Assembly (NCBI RefSeq): GCF_001424225.1 | Contig: NZ_LMOR01000003.1 | Coordinates: 313,006-377,005 of the forward strand | Source: Microbacterium sp. Leaf151 | GTDB lineage: Bacteria > Actinomycetota > Actinomycetes > Actinomycetales > Microbacteriaceae | Length of the DNA stretch: 64,000 nucleotides | Direction of reading: 5' to 3' | Shown: positions 42,274 through 52,160 of the stretch, piece by piece | How positions within the stretch are numbered: position 1 is the stretch's first letter | Layout: every line of letters begins with the position of its first letter | Made by a program: the position numbers and the translations under genes | Notes under the pieces: model-generated | Seen by the model: the letters and a program-made list of their open reading frames with translations, nothing else | What the model was told of the DNA's origin: nothing | The model's database searches: none

Positions 42274-43169
42274 GAACCGCCGCACGCGACGGCCTCGACG
42301 CGACTCCGGCCGACCCGATCGAGACGATCATGCGCCTCGCGGTCCTGTTGTCGGCCGGCCTGACCCCGGCGAATGCCTGGAGGCACCTCGCCGACACCGG
42401 AGACCCCGTCTGCCGCGCGGCCGCGCGCGCCGCCGCCGAAGGTGACGACGTCGGCGCCGTGCTTGCTGAGGCTGGGGTGTCATGGACCGACGTCGCTGCG
42501 GTCTGGTCGGTCGCGGTTCACACGGGCGCACCCCTCGCCGATACGCTCCGGGCGGTGGGCGGCGCCCTCCGCGACGCCACCGAGGTCGCGGCCGATGTGA
42601 GCGTCGCCCTGGCGGAGCCTGCCGCCACGGCCAAGCTCCTGGGCTGGTTACCCGTCCTGGGTGTGCCGATGGGGATGGCCCTCGGGTTCGACTCCGTCGG
42701 CATCCTGCTCTCCGACCCGGCGGGAATGGCCTGCCTCGCATCGGGCAGCACTCTCATCGTGATCGCGCAGTCGTGGTCACGACGGCTCTTGCGCCGCGCC
42801 CGGCCGCCCACGGCGGTCCCGGGGCTCCGCGCCGAACTGTGGGCCGTCGCCCTCTCCGCCGGAGTGTCCGCTGACCGCGCACGCTCGCTGGTGGACAGCG
42901 CGCTGCGCTCTCGCCCGCCGGTCGACTCGCCCGATGCCGCGGCGCAGACGGTCGCGTTCGCCCACCGAGCCGGGGTCCCCGCCGCGGAGCTGCTTCGCGC
43001 CGACGCCTGGCTCGCCCGACAGCGCGCACGAACAGCGGGACGCACGGCGGCGGCACGGTTGTCGACGCGGCTGCTGCTTCCTCTCGGGATCTGCACGCTT
43101 CCCGCGTTCCTCCTTCTCGCGGTCGCCCCGATGATGCTCGGCATCCTGAGGTCCGGGGCCCTTCCGTGA
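42264..43169 (+). CDS. Type II secretion F-like membrane protein (TadB/TadC role)
   Basis: 301 aa. It starts with a soluble T2SS-F type helical segment (LRLAVLLSAGLTPANAWRHLA and AVLAEAGVSWTDVAAVW), then two membrane helices near the middle (LLGWLPVLGVPMGMALGF and ACLASGSTLIVIA), a second cytosolic helical repeat, and a final hydrophobic segment (LLLPLGICTLPAFLLLAVAPMML). One gene does the job that TadB and TadC share in full tad systems. It overlaps tadA by 10 nt. It forms the inner-membrane platform for the pilus-like structure. Confidence 0.8.
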   Translation: MAVRTAARDGLDATPADPIETIMRLAVLLSAGLTPANAWRHLADTGDPVCRAAARAAAEGDDVGAVLAEAGVSWTDVAAVWSVAVHTGAPLADTLRAVGGALRDATEVAADVSVALAEPAATAKLLGWLPVLGVPMGMALGFDSVGILLSDPAGMACLASGSTLIVIAQSWSRRLLRRARPPTAVPGLRAELWAVALSAGVSADRARSLVDSALRSRPPVDSPDAAAQTVAFAHRAGVPAAELLRADAWLARQRARTAGRTAAARLSTRLLLPLGICTLPAFLLLAVAPMMLGILRSGALP

Positions 43170-43236
43170 CTTCTCACCCCCATCGCCCCCCGACGCACCT
43201 CCCTCACTTCCCTCACTTCGACCCCAGGAGTTCTCC

Positions 43237-43473
43237 ATGACCGCGTTTCCCCACCCGTTCCGTCCGCAGCGCCCGGTAGCGGACGTGCCGCCGTTGACGA
43301 CCGCGCGCGCCGGCGCGCTGTTCCTCGACGATCGCGGTGCGGCGACGGCCGAGTACGCCATCGCGACGATGGCGGCCGTCGCCTTCGCCGGCTTGCTCGT
43401 CGTCATCATGCGCAGCGACGAAGTCCGCGGCATCCTGACCGATCTGGTCCGCCGCGCCCTCACCGTGCAATGA
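43237..43473 (+). CDS. Flp-pilin-like small protein (DUF4244)
   Basis: 78 aa. A short cytosolic lead ends at RGAATAEYAIATMAAVAFAGLLVVIMRS: the TAEYA motif followed by one hydrophobic helix is the pattern of Flp/Tad pilins, where cleavage occurs before the helix and the Glu of AEYA is conserved. In actinobacteria this is annotated DUF4244. It could be the main pilin subunit. Its ATG is well separated (67 nt) from the platform gene, perhaps allowing higher translation, with GGAG 9 nt upstream. The next gene overlaps its stop in ATGA. Confidence 0.78.
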   Translation: MTAFPHPFRPQRPVADVPPLTTARAGALFLDDRGAATAEYAIATMAAVAFAGLLVVIMRSDEVRGILTDLVRRALTVQ

Positions 43474-43799
43474 CGCGGCGGCTGCTCGACGACCGGGGAT
43501 CCGTCGCCGCGGAATTCGCGGTGGCCCTCCCGGCCGTGATCATCGTTCTCGCGCTCGGCGTCGGGGTCCTCGGATCGGCGGCGGCGACCGTGCGTCTGCA
43601 ACACGCCGCGACGGAAGCCGCCCGCCTGCTCGGTCGCGGCGACACCGACGCCCTCGTCGGCATCGCCGAGACCGGAGGGACGGCGTCCGTCGAACGTCAC
43701 GACGGGCTGGTGTGCGTGGCGGCCGTGGCACCGGTTCCGGCGGGACCGGCGCTGCCGGCCGTCACGGCACGTGCGTGCGCGCTCGATGGAGGCCGGTGA
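43470..43799 (+). CDS. TadE-like pseudopilin
   Basis: 109 aa. DDRGSVAAEFAVALPAVIIVLALGVGVLGSA is a TadE-type start: short charged lead, conserved AEFAVALP, then one membrane helix. The remainder is periplasmic/external, with two cysteines (GLVCVAAV and ARACALDGG). TadE proteins are minor pilins. It is coupled by ATGA to the upstream Flp-like gene and by TGATG to the next gene. Confidence 0.78.
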   Translation: MTRRLLDDRGSVAAEFAVALPAVIIVLALGVGVLGSAAATVRLQHAATEAARLLGRGDTDALVGIAETGGTASVERHDGLVCVAAVAPVPAGPALPAVTARACALDGGR

Positions 43800-44128
43800 T
43801 GGCCGGTAGCGTCTCGGTCGTCGGTGTCGTCGCGACGCTGGTGGCCGTGACCGTCTCGCTCGGGATCGCGGGCGCCGCGGCGATCGAAGCCCAGCGGGTG
43901 GCCGGCGTCGCCGACGCCGCCGCGCTCGCTGCGGCCGACGCCGCGAGCGGGGCGGTGCCCGGCGCGCCGTGCGAGCAGGCCGGACGGATCGCCGCGGCGC
44001 ACGCGGTCCGTCTGGTCCGGTGCGATCTGGAGGGTCTCATCGCCACCATCTCCGTCGGTGGGGCGTACGGTGGAATTCCATTCGATGCGCGCTCCCGGGC
44101 CGGACCCCCCGACGCGTCCGCCCCGTGA
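43799..44128 (+). CDS. Rv3654c-like TadE/TadG-type secreted protein
   Basis: 109 aa. One N-terminal hydrophobic helix (VSVVGVVATLVAVTVSLGIAGAAAI) followed by QRVAGVADAAALAAADAASG, which matches the helicase/secretion neighbourhood TadE-like family (Rv3654c). Two cysteines are present in the external part (APCEQAG and RCDLEG). It is the last gene of the tad-like operon; topA begins 60 nt later. The whole operon lacks a visible TadZ and prepilin peptidase, so those must come from elsewhere in the genome or be dispensable. Confidence 0.75.
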   Translation: MAGSVSVVGVVATLVAVTVSLGIAGAAAIEAQRVAGVADAAALAAADAASGAVPGAPCEQAGRIAAAHAVRLVRCDLEGLIATISVGGAYGGIPFDARSRAGPPDASAP

Positions 44129-44188
44129 GACCTCCCGGAACCCGAACAGGGAGGCGTGTGTATGGTGTGCATCGACGAAAGGACCCCA

Positions 44189-47122
44189 GTGGCAAACGGC
44201 AAGAAGCTCGTCATCGTCGAGTCCCCGACGAAGATGAAGTCGATCCAGGGATACCTCGGCGACGACTACGAGGTGCTCAGCTCGGTCGGTCACATCCGCG
44301 ACCTGGCGTCGAAGAAAGAGATCCCGGCCGACAAGAAGGCGGCGTACGGCAAGTACTCCATCGACGTCGAGAACGACTTCGATCCCTTCTACGTCGTGAA
44401 CGACCGCAAGACCAAGACGGTCGCCGATCTGAAGCGCGCACTCAAGGGCGCCGACGAAGTCCTGCTCGCCACTGATGGTGATCGCGAGGGCGAGGCCATT
44501 GCATGGCACCTTCTCGAGGTGCTCAAGCCCAAGGTGCCCGTCCGTCGAATGATCTTCCACGAGATCACCAAGGACGCCATCCGCGATGCCGCGGAGCACA
44601 CGCGCGACCTCGACGTCTCTCTCGTCGACGCGCAGGAGACGCGTCGTGTGCTCGACCGCCTCTACGGCTGGGACGTCTCGCCCGTGCTGTGGCGCAAGGT
44701 CGGTTCCGGCCGCGAGGGCACCGCGCTCAGCGCCGGTCGTGTGCAGTCGGCGGCGACGCGCATGGTCGTCGAGCGCGAGCGCGAGCGCATGGCCTTCGTC
44801 TCGGCCTCGTACTGGGACGTCGAGGCGTTGGCCTCGCGATCGGGCTCATCGTTCACCACGCGACTGAACCGCCTCGACGGCGCACCCATCGCGCGCGGCG
44901 GCGACTACGACGACCTCGGTCAGCTCAAGAAGGCCGTCGTCGTCCTCGACGAGACGCGGGCCCGCGCACTCGCCGACGCCATCACCGCGGCCGGGCGCGC
45001 CACCGTCGCCAAGGTCGAGGCGAAGCCGGGCACGCGAAGCCCTCGCGCCCCCTTCACCACCTCCACCCTGCAGCAGGAGGCCGGTCGCAAGCTCTCCATG
45101 AGCGCCAAGCACGCCATGGGCGTCGCTCAGCGGCTCTACGAGAAGGGCTTCATCACCTATATGCGTACCGACTCGGTCGCCCTCTCGGGTCAGGCCGTCT
45201 CGGCGGCGCGCGCGCAGGCCGTCGCCCTCTACGGCGACAAAGCCGTGCCGGCGAACCCCCGCGTGTACAAGAGCAAGTCAAAGAACGCGCAGGAGGCGCA
45301 CGAGGCCATCCGTCCCTCGGGTGAGACCTTCCGCACGCCGGCGTCGCTCGCGTCGTCGCTTGACCGCGACGAGCAGAAGCTGTACGACCTCATCTGGAAG
45401 CGCACCGTCGCCAGCCAAATGGCGGATGCCAAGTACGAGACGACCACGGTGACCCTCACGGTGGATGCCGGGGCCCAGGTCGCCGAGTTCACGGCATCCG
45501 GAACCGTGTACACCTTCAAGGGCTTCCTCGAGGCGTACGAAGAGGGCGCCGACGAGAAGCGCAACGACGACGACGCCGACCAGTCGCTCCCGGCTGTCGC
45601 CGTGGGCGACGAACTCGCCGTCAGCGACGTGGAGCCCAAGGGCCACAGCACGTCGCCGAAGCCCCGCTACACCGAAGCGAGCCTGGTCAAGGCGCTCGAG
45701 GAGAAGGGGATCGGTCGCCCGTCGACCTTCGCCAGCATCATCGGCGTGATCCTCGACCGTGGGTACGTCACCAAGCGCGGTCAGGCCCTCGTTCCCAGCT
45801 GGCTCGCGTTCAGCGTGGTGCGGCTGCTCGAGGAGCACTTCGCCGACCTCGTCGACTACGACTTCACCGCCGCCCTCGAAGACGACCTCGACGCCATCGC
45901 GCGCGGAGAGCAGCGCCGCACCGAGTGGTTGAAGTCGTTCTACTTCGGCTCGGACAAGCAGGTGGGTCTGCGGCACATCGTCGACAACCTCGGTGAGATC
46001 GATGCGCGTGAGCTGAACTCCACGCGCATCACCGACACCGCGACCCTGCGCTTCGGCAAGTACGGGCCGTACCTCGAGGTCACCGATCCGGCGGCCGATG
46101 CCGAGGCGAAGCCGCGGATCGTCAACATCCCCGAAGACCTCGCACCCGACGAACTCACCCCCACCAAGGCGCAGGAACTCATCGACGCTCCCGTAGCGGG
46201 TGACCGGGTGCTGGGGGAGAACTCGGAGAACGGAAAGCTCGTCGTCGTGAAAGACGGCCGCTTCGGCCCCTACGTGCAAGAAGTGGATGCCGAGGAGCCC
46301 GAGGAGGTCGACCAGGCAACGGGCGAGGTCGTCGAGCAGCCCAAGAAGCGTGGGGCGAAGAAGGAAGTGGCTCCCAAGCCCCGCACCGCGTCGCTGTTCC
46401 GTTCGATGTCGGTCGACACCATCGACCTCGACACCGCGCTGCAGCTGCTCTCGCTCCCGCGTGTCGTGGGCACCGACCCCGAGACGGGCGCGGAGATCAC
46501 CGCGCAGAACGGGCGCTTCGGTCCGTACCTGAAGAAGGGGACGGATTCCCGCTCGCTGGACGACGAGAAGCAGATCTTCGACATCACCCTCGAGGAGGCG
46601 CTCGCCAAGTACGCGGAACCCAAGTACGGCGCACGCCGGGCATCGAGCGCGCTGAAGGAGTTCGACGCCGACCCCGTCAGCGGCAAGCCGATCAAGCTCA
46701 AGGACGGCCGATTCGGACCGTACGTCACCGACGGTGAGACCAACGCCACGGTGCCCCGCGGTGAGAACGCGTTGGAGATCACGTTCGAGCGTGCGATCGA
46801 ACTCATCGCCGACAAGCGGGCGAAGGGTCCGGCTCCCAAGAAGGCGGCCCCGGCGCGCAAGACGGCGGCGACGAAGACGGCGGCGGCGAAGACCGCGGCC
46901 ACGAAGACGACGGCGACTCGCACGACGGCGACGAAGACCGCGGCGGCGAAGACCGCGGCGGCGAAGACCGCGGCGGCGAAGACCGCGGCGACGAAGACCG
47001 CGGCGGCGAAGACGGCGGCGCCCAAGGCGGCGGCGCCCAAGACGGCTGCGGCGACCAAGGCTGCCGCGACCACGGCTGCGGCGACCACGACCCCGCGCAA
47101 GGCGCCGGCGAAGACCTCGTGA
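44189..47122 (+). CDS. topA: DNA topoisomerase I
   Basis: 977 aa type IA topoisomerase that relaxes negative supercoils. The Toprim domain begins [14 protein letters not shown] and holds [15 protein letters not shown]; the catalytic Tyr is in [14 protein letters not shown]. After the core (about 1-600) come C-terminal topoisomerase repeats (GRFGPYV or GRFGPYL occurs three times) and no zinc fingers, as usual for actinobacteria. The tail from 46843 is a Lys/Ala/Thr repeat that binds DNA and gives processivity in mycobacterial and Streptomyces homologues. GTG at 44189 with GAAAGGA upstream is chosen; an in-frame ATG at 44162 is possible. tmk overlaps its stop by 4 nt. Confidence 0.95.
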   Translation: MANGKKLVIVESPTKMKSIQGYLGDDYEVLSSVGHIRDLASKKEIPADKKAAYGKYSIDVENDFDPFYVVNDRKTKTVADLKRALKGADEVLLATDGDREGEAIAWHLLEVLKPKVPVRRMIFHEITKDAIRDAAEHTRDLDVSLVDAQETRRVLDRLYGWDVSPVLWRKVGSGREGTALSAGRVQSAATRMVVERERERMAFVSASYWDVEALASRSGSSFTTRLNRLDGAPIARGGDYDDLGQLKKAVVVLDETRARALADAITAAGRATVAKVEAKPGTRSPRAPFTTSTLQQEAGRKLSMSAKHAMGVAQRLYEKGFITYMRTDSVALSGQAVSAARAQAVALYGDKAVPANPRVYKSKSKNAQEAHEAIRPSGETFRTPASLASSLDRDEQKLYDLIWKRTVASQMADAKYETTTVTLTVDAGAQVAEFTASGTVYTFKGFLEAYEEGADEKRNDDDADQSLPAVAVGDELAVSDVEPKGHSTSPKPRYTEASLVKALEEKGIGRPSTFASIIGVILDRGYVTKRGQALVPSWLAFSVVRLLEEHFADLVDYDFTAALEDDLDAIARGEQRRTEWLKSFYFGSDKQVGLRHIVDNLGEIDARELNSTRITDTATLRFGKYGPYLEVTDPAADAEAKPRIVNIPEDLAPDELTPTKAQELIDAPVAGDRVLGENSENGKLVVVKDGRFGPYVQEVDAEEPEEVDQATGEVVEQPKKRGAKKEVAPKPRTASLFRSMSVDTIDLDTALQLLSLPRVVGTDPETGAEITAQNGRFGPYLKKGTDSRSLDDEKQIFDITLEEALAKYAEPKYGARRASSALKEFDADPVSGKPIKLKDGRFGPYVTDGETNATVPRGENALEITFERAIELIADKRAKGPAPKKAAPARKTAATKTAAAKTAATKTTATRTTATKTAAAKTAAAKTAAAKTAATKTAAAKTAAPKAAAPKTAAATKAAATTAAATTTPRKAPAKTS
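46843..47118 (+). repeat. Lys/Ala coding repeats in topA tail
   Basis: Tandem units close to GCGGCGAAGACC (AAKT) recur, strongest at 46936-47010. They encode the basic DNA-binding tail and are prone to length variation. Confidence 0.8.
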
Positions 47123-47793
47123 CCGACGACCTCACCCGGCCGCTGCACGCCCCCCGGGCGGCGGCGGCCGGGGGGCCGGGGCTGTTCGTCACTTTCGAGG
47201 GCGGAGACGGCGCGGGAAAGACCACGCAGGCGTCGCTTCTCGAGCGGTGGCTCGCACAGCAGGGCCGACGGGTCGTGCGGACCCGCGAGCCGGGCGGAAC
47301 CGAGGTCGGTGTGCGTATTCGCGACATCGTCCTTCATCACCGCGGCCACATCGATGCACGCGCCGAGGCCCTGTTGTACGCCGCTGATCGCGCGCATCAC
47401 ATCGCCACGCACGTGCGGCCGGCCGTGGCACGCGGAGACGTGGTCATCCAGGACCGGTACCTCGACTCGTCCGTCGCCTACCAGGGGGCGGGCCGCATCC
47501 TGGACGCCGACGACGTGCGCGCGCTGTCGCTGTGGGCGACCGACGGGCTTCTCCCCGACCTGACGGTGCTCCTCGACCTCGACCCGGCCGCTGCGCGCCG
47601 CCGTCTCGACGCCGACGACAAACCCTTCGACCGGCTCGAGGCGGAGAAAGAGGACTTCCACGCGCGCGTGCGCGCCGGCTTCCTCGCCCTGGCCGACGCC
47701 GAGCCCCGGCGTTTCCTCGTGCTCGACGCGGAAGCGGCCCCCGACGACCTCGCCGCCCTCGTGCGCGAGGCGGTCGCAGAGCGTCTGGGCTGA
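47119..47793 (+). CDS. tmk: Thymidylate kinase
   Basis: 224 aa. It phosphorylates dTMP to dTDP. P-loop FEGGDGAGKTTQASLL near residue 30; DR(Y/H) motif in VVIQDRYLDSSVAYQGAGR; LID region with the Arg pair in AARRRLDADDKPFDRLEAEKEDFH. An extra N-terminal stretch of about 20 residues (to GGPGLF) precedes the usual start; an internal start is possible but the GTG at 47119 overlaps topA in GTGA, which favours it. It works with tdk (26718) for thymidine salvage. holB follows, a common tmk-holB pairing. Confidence 0.95.
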   Translation: MTDDLTRPLHAPRAAAAGGPGLFVTFEGGDGAGKTTQASLLERWLAQQGRRVVRTREPGGTEVGVRIRDIVLHHRGHIDARAEALLYAADRAHHIATHVRPAVARGDVVIQDRYLDSSVAYQGAGRILDADDVRALSLWATDGLLPDLTVLLDLDPAAARRRLDADDKPFDRLEAEKEDFHARVRAGFLALADAEPRRFLVLDAEAAPDDLAALVREAVAERLG

Positions 47794-47871
47794 GGTCCGC
47801 AGACCACGGCCCGCCCACGTCGCCGAGGGTTTGCACAGCCGAACGCCAGCGGCGGTGTCGGACCCCGCGGT

Positions 47872-47877
47872 TAGGCT
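47872..47877 (+). promoter_or_regulatory. -10 box TAGGCT, leaderless start of holB
   Basis: TAGGCT, 7 nt (GGAGCCC), then the ATG at 47885. The GGAG is too close to the start to be a normal ribosome binding site. Confidence 0.55.
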
Positions 47878-47884
47878 GGAGCCC

Positions 47885-49063
47885 ATGTCCGTCGCCCTCG
47901 ATCCGTCCCCGCAGGCCGTCGGCACGGCGCCCTTCCCGTGGGACGCCGTGTGGGGGCAAGACGAGGCCGTCGCGACGCTGCGTGCGGCGGCGTCGATTCC
48001 CGCCTCCCTCGCGCACGCGTGGCTCATCACCGGTCCGCCCGGGTCGGGGCGCTCCACCCTCGCTTACGCGTTCGCCGCCGCGCTCATCGCCGACCCGGGC
48101 GACGAGCGCGCCCAACGGCAGGTGCTCGCGCGCACGCACCCCGATCTGACGGCACTTCGCACGGAACAGGTCGTGATCAGGATCGACGAGGCCCGTCGCC
48201 TCGTGGAGCGCGCATCCTTCGCGCCGTCACTCGGTCGGCACCGCGTGATCGTGGTCGAAGACGCCGATCGCATGTCGGAGCGCACATCCAACGTGCTTCT
48301 GAAGGCGCTCGAGGAACCGCCCGAGAAGACCGTCTGGGTGCTCTGCGCGCCGAGCGACGCCGACCTGCTGCCCACCATCCGCTCACGGGTGCGGGTACTC
48401 CGACTGCGCGAACCGTCTGTCGCCGACGTCGCGGCGCTGATCGTCGAGCGCACCGGCGTGTCCGCCGAGATCGCCGAAGAGTCGGCTCGCCACGCGCAGC
48501 GCCACATCGGTATGGCCCAACGTCTCGCGACCGACGACGACGCACGGGCACGCCGTGCCGAGACGCTCGCCGCCGTCCTCGCGGTGCGGGGCATCGGCGA
48601 CGCCGTCGACGTCGCGGGTCGTATGGTGCGCCTGGCCACCGACGACGCCAAGGCCCTCACGGCCACCCGCGACGAAGAGGAGCGCCGGTCGCTGCTGCGC
48701 ATGCTCGGCGTCGTCGAGGGCGCCGCCGTGCCGCCGTCGGTGCGCGGGCAGGTCAACGCCCTCGAAGACGACCAGAAGCGCCGGGCCACCCGCAGCCTCC
48801 GCGACGGTATCGACCGGGTGCTCACCGACCTGCAGTCGCTGTTCCGCGATGTCGTGATGATCCAGTACGGCCGAGAGGGTGATCTCGTCAACAGCGAGCG
48901 GATCGACGCCCTGCGCGTCCTCGCGGCCGAGTGGACGCCCTCCCGCACGCTCGGGGTGCTCGATCGCATCTCGGTCACGCGCCGCAACCTCGAACAGAAC
49001 GCCGCCCCGCTGCTGGCACTCGAGAGCCTCATGATCACCGTGGCGAACGGCTCGGCGCCGTGA
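47885..49063 (+). CDS. holB: DNA polymerase III subunit delta'
   Basis: 392 aa clamp-loader subunit, partner of the DnaX protein encoded at 16994. AAA+ fold with a P-loop-like GPPGSGRSTLAYAFA (Lys replaced by Arg, as expected for a subunit that does not hydrolyse ATP), VVEDADRMSERTSNVLLKALEEPPEKT, and the sensor region SRVRVLRL. C-terminal helical collar domain. The ATG at 47885 is set by the TAGGCT box. The next gene overlaps its stop codon by 4 nt (GTGA). Confidence 0.93.
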   Translation: MSVALDPSPQAVGTAPFPWDAVWGQDEAVATLRAAASIPASLAHAWLITGPPGSGRSTLAYAFAAALIADPGDERAQRQVLARTHPDLTALRTEQVVIRIDEARRLVERASFAPSLGRHRVIVVEDADRMSERTSNVLLKALEEPPEKTVWVLCAPSDADLLPTIRSRVRVLRLREPSVADVAALIVERTGVSAEIAEESARHAQRHIGMAQRLATDDDARARRAETLAAVLAVRGIGDAVDVAGRMVRLATDDAKALTATRDEEERRSLLRMLGVVEGAAVPPSVRGQVNALEDDQKRRATRSLRDGIDRVLTDLQSLFRDVVMIQYGREGDLVNSERIDALRVLAAEWTPSRTLGVLDRISVTRRNLEQNAAPLLALESLMITVANGSAP

Positions 49064-50601
49064 GCCTGCGCCGCCGAATGACCGCCGTCATCGCGGGGAT
49101 GGCGGGTCTGGCCCTCGCGCTGAGCGGGTGTCTCTACGCCCAGATCCCGCCGATGGCGCCAGACACGGGGCGCTCGCTCGCCCCGCAGACCGACGGCGTC
49201 GAGGCGTCCCTCCTGCCGTACTACGGCCAGGCGCTGGCGTGGAGCGACTGCGGCGGTGTCGGCTTCGACTGCACGACGGTCACCGCCCCCCGCGACTACG
49301 CCGATCCGTCGGCCGGCGACCTGCAGCTGGCGGTGATCCGCCACCGTGCGACGTCGGGTGAGCCGCGGGGATCGCTTCTCACCAATCCCGGGGGACCGGG
49401 CGTGAGCGGAGTCGACACCGTGCGCGACTCGGTCTCGCTCGTTGCCGATGAGACCCTCACCGCCTCCTACGACGTGATCGGATTCGACCCGAGGGGTGTC
49501 GGGCAGTCTTCGGCCGTGACCTGTTACGACGCGTCCGGTATGGACGCCTTCCTCTACGACATCCCTCCGGGGAAGCGGGGGAGCGACGAACGCAACGCGG
49601 CCCTCGAGAAGCGGCAGGCTGACTTCGCCCAGGCGTGTGAGGCGGGGAGCGACGGCATCCTCCCGTACATCTCGACCGAGAACGCCGCGCGCGACATGGA
49701 TCTGCTGCGCGCGGTGCTGGGCGATGCCAAGCTCTCCTACCTCGGTTTCTCGTACGGTTCGCTGCTCGGAGCGACCTATGCCGGCCTGTTCCCCGAACGG
49801 GTCGGGCGTATGGTGCTCGATGGCGGCATCGATCCGAGCCTTCCCGGCAGTGCGAGCGGCATCGCTCAGGCCGTGGGCTTCGAGAACGCGTTGCGCTCCT
49901 TCATGGCCGACTGCCTGACGCGCTCGGACTGCCCGTTCGCCGGCTCCGTCGACGACGCGATGAGCGATCTGACCGCGCTGCTCGAGCGGGTCGACGTCCG
50001 GCCGCTGACCAACGGCGACGGCCGCATACTCGGCGCGGACACCCTCGTGACGGCCGTCCTCGCCGCGCTGTACAGCGACCAGAGCTGGCCGTATCTGCGC
50101 ATCGCCCTCACCGACGCGCAGAACGGCGACGCGTCGGTCGCCTTCCAACTGGCCGACTTCTACAACGGCCGTGAGAACGGGCAGTACCCGAGCAACACCC
50201 TTCAGGCGCTGCGTGCATACAACTGCGTCGACTACCCCGACGAAGCCGACACCGACGATGAGGCGCTCGAGGCGGAACTCGAGCGGGAGGCCCCCGTCGT
50301 CGCACCCTACTGGGTGGGTCCCGACCCCTGCGCGGCGTGGCCCGCGCCCCCGACGGGGACGCGCGCCGAGATCACCGCGCCCGGCTCGCCGCCCATCGTC
50401 GTCCTCGGCACCACCGGTGACCCGGCCACCCCCTACACCGAGGCGCAGGCGCTCGCCGAGCAGCTCTCGCAGGGCGTGCTCGTCACCTACGTCGGCGAGG
50501 GCCACCTCGCCTACAACAAGGGCAACGCCTGTGTGAACGGTGCGGTCGACGACTACCTCGTCGACGGCACTGTGCCCGAGGCGGGGCTGCGTTGCGAGTA
50601 G
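49060..50601 (+). CDS. Secreted lipoprotein alpha/beta-hydrolase (tripeptidyl aminopeptidase-like)
   Basis: 513 aa. Lipoprotein signal peptide with lipobox LALSGC (Cys24). Alpha/beta-hydrolase fold: oxyanion region [10 protein letters not shown], nucleophile Ser in [11 protein letters not shown], Asp in [11 protein letters not shown] and His in [10 protein letters not shown]. The TAP-like C-terminal domain (about 410-513) is typical of actinobacterial SlpD/SlpE/TAP peptidases that remove tripeptides from extracellular peptides. The GTG at 49060 overlaps the holB stop. Six or more cysteines are spread over the mature part and may form disulfides. Likely membrane-anchored on the outside and used for peptide nutrition. 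Confidence 0.87.
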   Translation: MSLRRRMTAVIAGMAGLALALSGCLYAQIPPMAPDTGRSLAPQTDGVEASLLPYYGQALAWSDCGGVGFDCTTVTAPRDYADPSAGDLQLAVIRHRATSGEPRGSLLTNPGGPGVSGVDTVRDSVSLVADETLTASYDVIGFDPRGVGQSSAVTCYDASGMDAFLYDIPPGKRGSDERNAALEKRQADFAQACEAGSDGILPYISTENAARDMDLLRAVLGDAKLSYLGFSYGSLLGATYAGLFPERVGRMVLDGGIDPSLPGSASGIAQAVGFENALRSFMADCLTRSDCPFAGSVDDAMSDLTALLERVDVRPLTNGDGRILGADTLVTAVLAALYSDQSWPYLRIALTDAQNGDASVAFQLADFYNGRENGQYPSNTLQALRAYNCVDYPDEADTDDEALEAELEREAPVVAPYWVGPDPCAAWPAPPTGTRAEITAPGSPPIVVLGTTGDPATPYTEAQALAEQLSQGVLVTYVGEGHLAYNKGNACVNGAVDDYLVDGTVPEAGLRCE

Positions 50602-50645
50602 CGACCTCACCTACGCTTGGTTCGTCACACCCCGAGGAGACCCCT

Positions 50646-51317
50646 ATGACCGCGCCCACCGCCGACCTGGCGACGTACATCGACCACACCCTGCTCAAGC
50701 CCGAGGCCACTCGCGCCGACGTCGAGCGACTCATCGCCGAGGGCGCCGAGCTGGGCACCTACAGCGTGTGCATCTCGCCGTCGTTCCTGCCGGTGAAAGT
50801 GCCCGCGGGTCTGAAGCTCGCCGTCGTCTGCGGCTTCCCCAGCGGCAAGCACCACGCCGAGATCAAGGCGGCCGAGGCGGCGCTGTCGGTCGCGCACGGA
50901 GCGGACGAGATCGACATGGTGATCGACGTGGGTGCCGCCGTCGAGGGGCGCTACGACCTCGTCGAGGCCGAGATCCGCGCCGTGCGCGACGCCGCCCCGG
51001 CGCCGACCGTGCTCAAGGTCATCATCGAGTCCGCGGCGCTGAGCGACGAGGCCATCGTCGCCGTGTGCGAGGCGGCGGTGGCCGCAGGAGCCGATTTCGT
51101 CAAGACCTCGACCGGGTTCCACCCGGCCGGCGGCGCCAGCGTGCACGCGGTCGAGCTGATGAAGCGCACGGTCGGCGATCGGGCCGAGGTGAAGGCGTCG
51201 GGTGGCGTGCGCACGCGCGGCGCCGCCGAGCAGATGATCGCCGCCGGAGCGACGCGCCTGGGCCTGTCGTCCAGCCGCGACATCCTCGCCGACAGGTCCG
51301 CGAGCGGCGACTACTGA
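50646..51317 (+). CDS. deoC: Deoxyribose-phosphate aldolase
   Basis: 223 aa class I aldolase. It splits 2-deoxyribose-5-P to acetaldehyde and glyceraldehyde-3-P. TIM barrel with start [19 protein letters not shown], Lys in VLKVIIES, and the Schiff-base Lys in [16 protein letters not shown]. Next comes VKASGGVRT with the third active-site Lys. GAGGAG at 50635-50640 precedes the ATG at 50646. It has a possible own -10 (TACGCT near 50610). No other deo genes are nearby. tRNA-Thr follows. Confidence 0.95.
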   Translation: MTAPTADLATYIDHTLLKPEATRADVERLIAEGAELGTYSVCISPSFLPVKVPAGLKLAVVCGFPSGKHHAEIKAAEAALSVAHGADEIDMVIDVGAAVEGRYDLVEAEIRAVRDAAPAPTVLKVIIESAALSDEAIVAVCEAAVAAGADFVKTSTGFHPAGGASVHAVELMKRTVGDRAEVKASGGVRTRGAAEQMIAAGATRLGLSSSRDILADRSASGDY

Positions 51318-51394
51318 TCGCCTTACCGGGCGTGTGCGTCCGAGCGCGCTGGAGCATGTAAACTCGATGATCGTGCACGCGACAGCGCGCACGT

Positions 51395-51467
51395 GCCGCC
51401 TTAGCTCAGACGGCAGAGCGATTCACTCGTAATGAATAGGTCAAGGGTTCGATTCCCTTAGGCGGCT
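51395..51467 (+). tRNA. tRNA-Thr (anticodon CGT)
   Basis: 73-nt cloverleaf: acceptor stem GCCGCCT / AGGCGGC, D arm GCTCAGACGGCAGAGC, anticodon stem ATTCA/TGAAT with loop CTCGTAA (reads ACG), T arm AGGGTTCGATTCCCT. The 3' CCA is not encoded. A terminator follows directly. Confidence 0.95.
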
Positions 51468-51473
51468 CCGAAG

Positions 51474-51507
51474 GCCCTCACCCGCTTCCACCGGGTGGGG
51501 GCCTTTT
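51474..51507 (+). terminator. Terminator of tRNA-Thr
   Basis: GGCCCtCACCCG and CGGGTGgGGGCC pair around a short loop, followed by TTTTCTCG. Confidence 0.85.
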
Positions 51508-51723
51508 CTCGTCGGCGAGGTCCGGCATCCGGCCTTCCGCCCCGGCGCGCGCCCGGCGAGCGGTGGCTGTGATCCCGACGGGCGACCGTACGTCGCAGCT
51601 TCTGCTCCTGCGCGCGACCGCAGGCCCCGCGCCTGGCCGCGCCGGGGACCGGCCAACCCGACCGATAGGCTGACAACCCGCCCCCACGACGGTCGTGCCC
51701 GTCCGCTACCCGCTGGAGTCCCC

Positions 51724-52119
51724 GTGTCGAATGCGATCGACGCCCTCATCGAGATCTTCACGTGGGTGGGCCTGGGCGCGGGGCTGCTGCTCGCCCTCGC
51801 CGCGGTGTTCCTCCTGCTCGCCGACGGCACGTGGCTCCCCGCCCGGGCCGTGGTGGAGCATGTCGACGAAGGCCGGGTCGTGCGGTGGTTCGACCACGAC
51901 GGGGGCGTGAACGAGGCGGCACTGTCGGCGCACGACGATGCCAAGATCGGACCCGTCGACATGATCGACATCTTCTACCGGCGGGGGAGCGAGCACCGGA
52001 TGCGCCTGACGCGCTCGTCGCCGCTCGTGCGATTCATGTCCCTCCTGGCGGCGGGGGTCCTGGCGCTGGGACTCGTGGCTTTCATCGCGTCGATCGTGAT
52101 GCTGTTCGTCCGCGGCTGA
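51724..52119 (+). CDS. Small membrane protein, DUF3592-like
   Basis: 131 aa. Two hydrophobic helices (about 12-35 and 103-128) flank a polar domain of about 60 residues that includes RVVRWFDHDGGVNE and IFYRRGSEHRMR. Helix-domain-helix with an internal beta-like region resembles DUF3592 proteins, which have no known function. The GTG at 51724 has GGAG at 51716-51719 and a TAGGCT box at 51666-51671, giving a leader of about 45 nt. The MMPL transporter begins 42 nt later with its own promoter. Identity to DUF3592 is tentative. Confidence 0.6.
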   Translation: MSNAIDALIEIFTWVGLGAGLLLALAAVFLLLADGTWLPARAVVEHVDEGRVVRWFDHDGGVNEAALSAHDDAKIGPVDMIDIFYRRGSEHRMRLTRSSPLVRFMSLLAAGVLALGLVAFIASIVMLFVRG

Positions 52120-52140
52120 GAAATTGGCGCGACGCGCATG

Positions 52141-52159
52141 TCGCTAGATAAGCTAGCGA
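52141..52159. promoter_or_regulatory. Operator-like palindrome over the mmpL -10 box
   Basis: TCGCTAG-ATAAG-CTAGCGA, 7-bp perfect arms. It covers the probable -10 box TAAGCT (52149-52154), which lies 6 nt before the ATG at 52161. A bound regulator would block RNA polymerase. A TTGGCG at 52124-52129 may be the -35. Confidence 0.65.
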
Positions 52160-52160
52160 T

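Noticed and set aside
47119..47180. Possible frameshift at the start of tmk because of its extra N-terminal residues
   Set aside because: The frame is open and coupled to topA by a GTGA overlap; a non-conserved N-terminal extension explains it.
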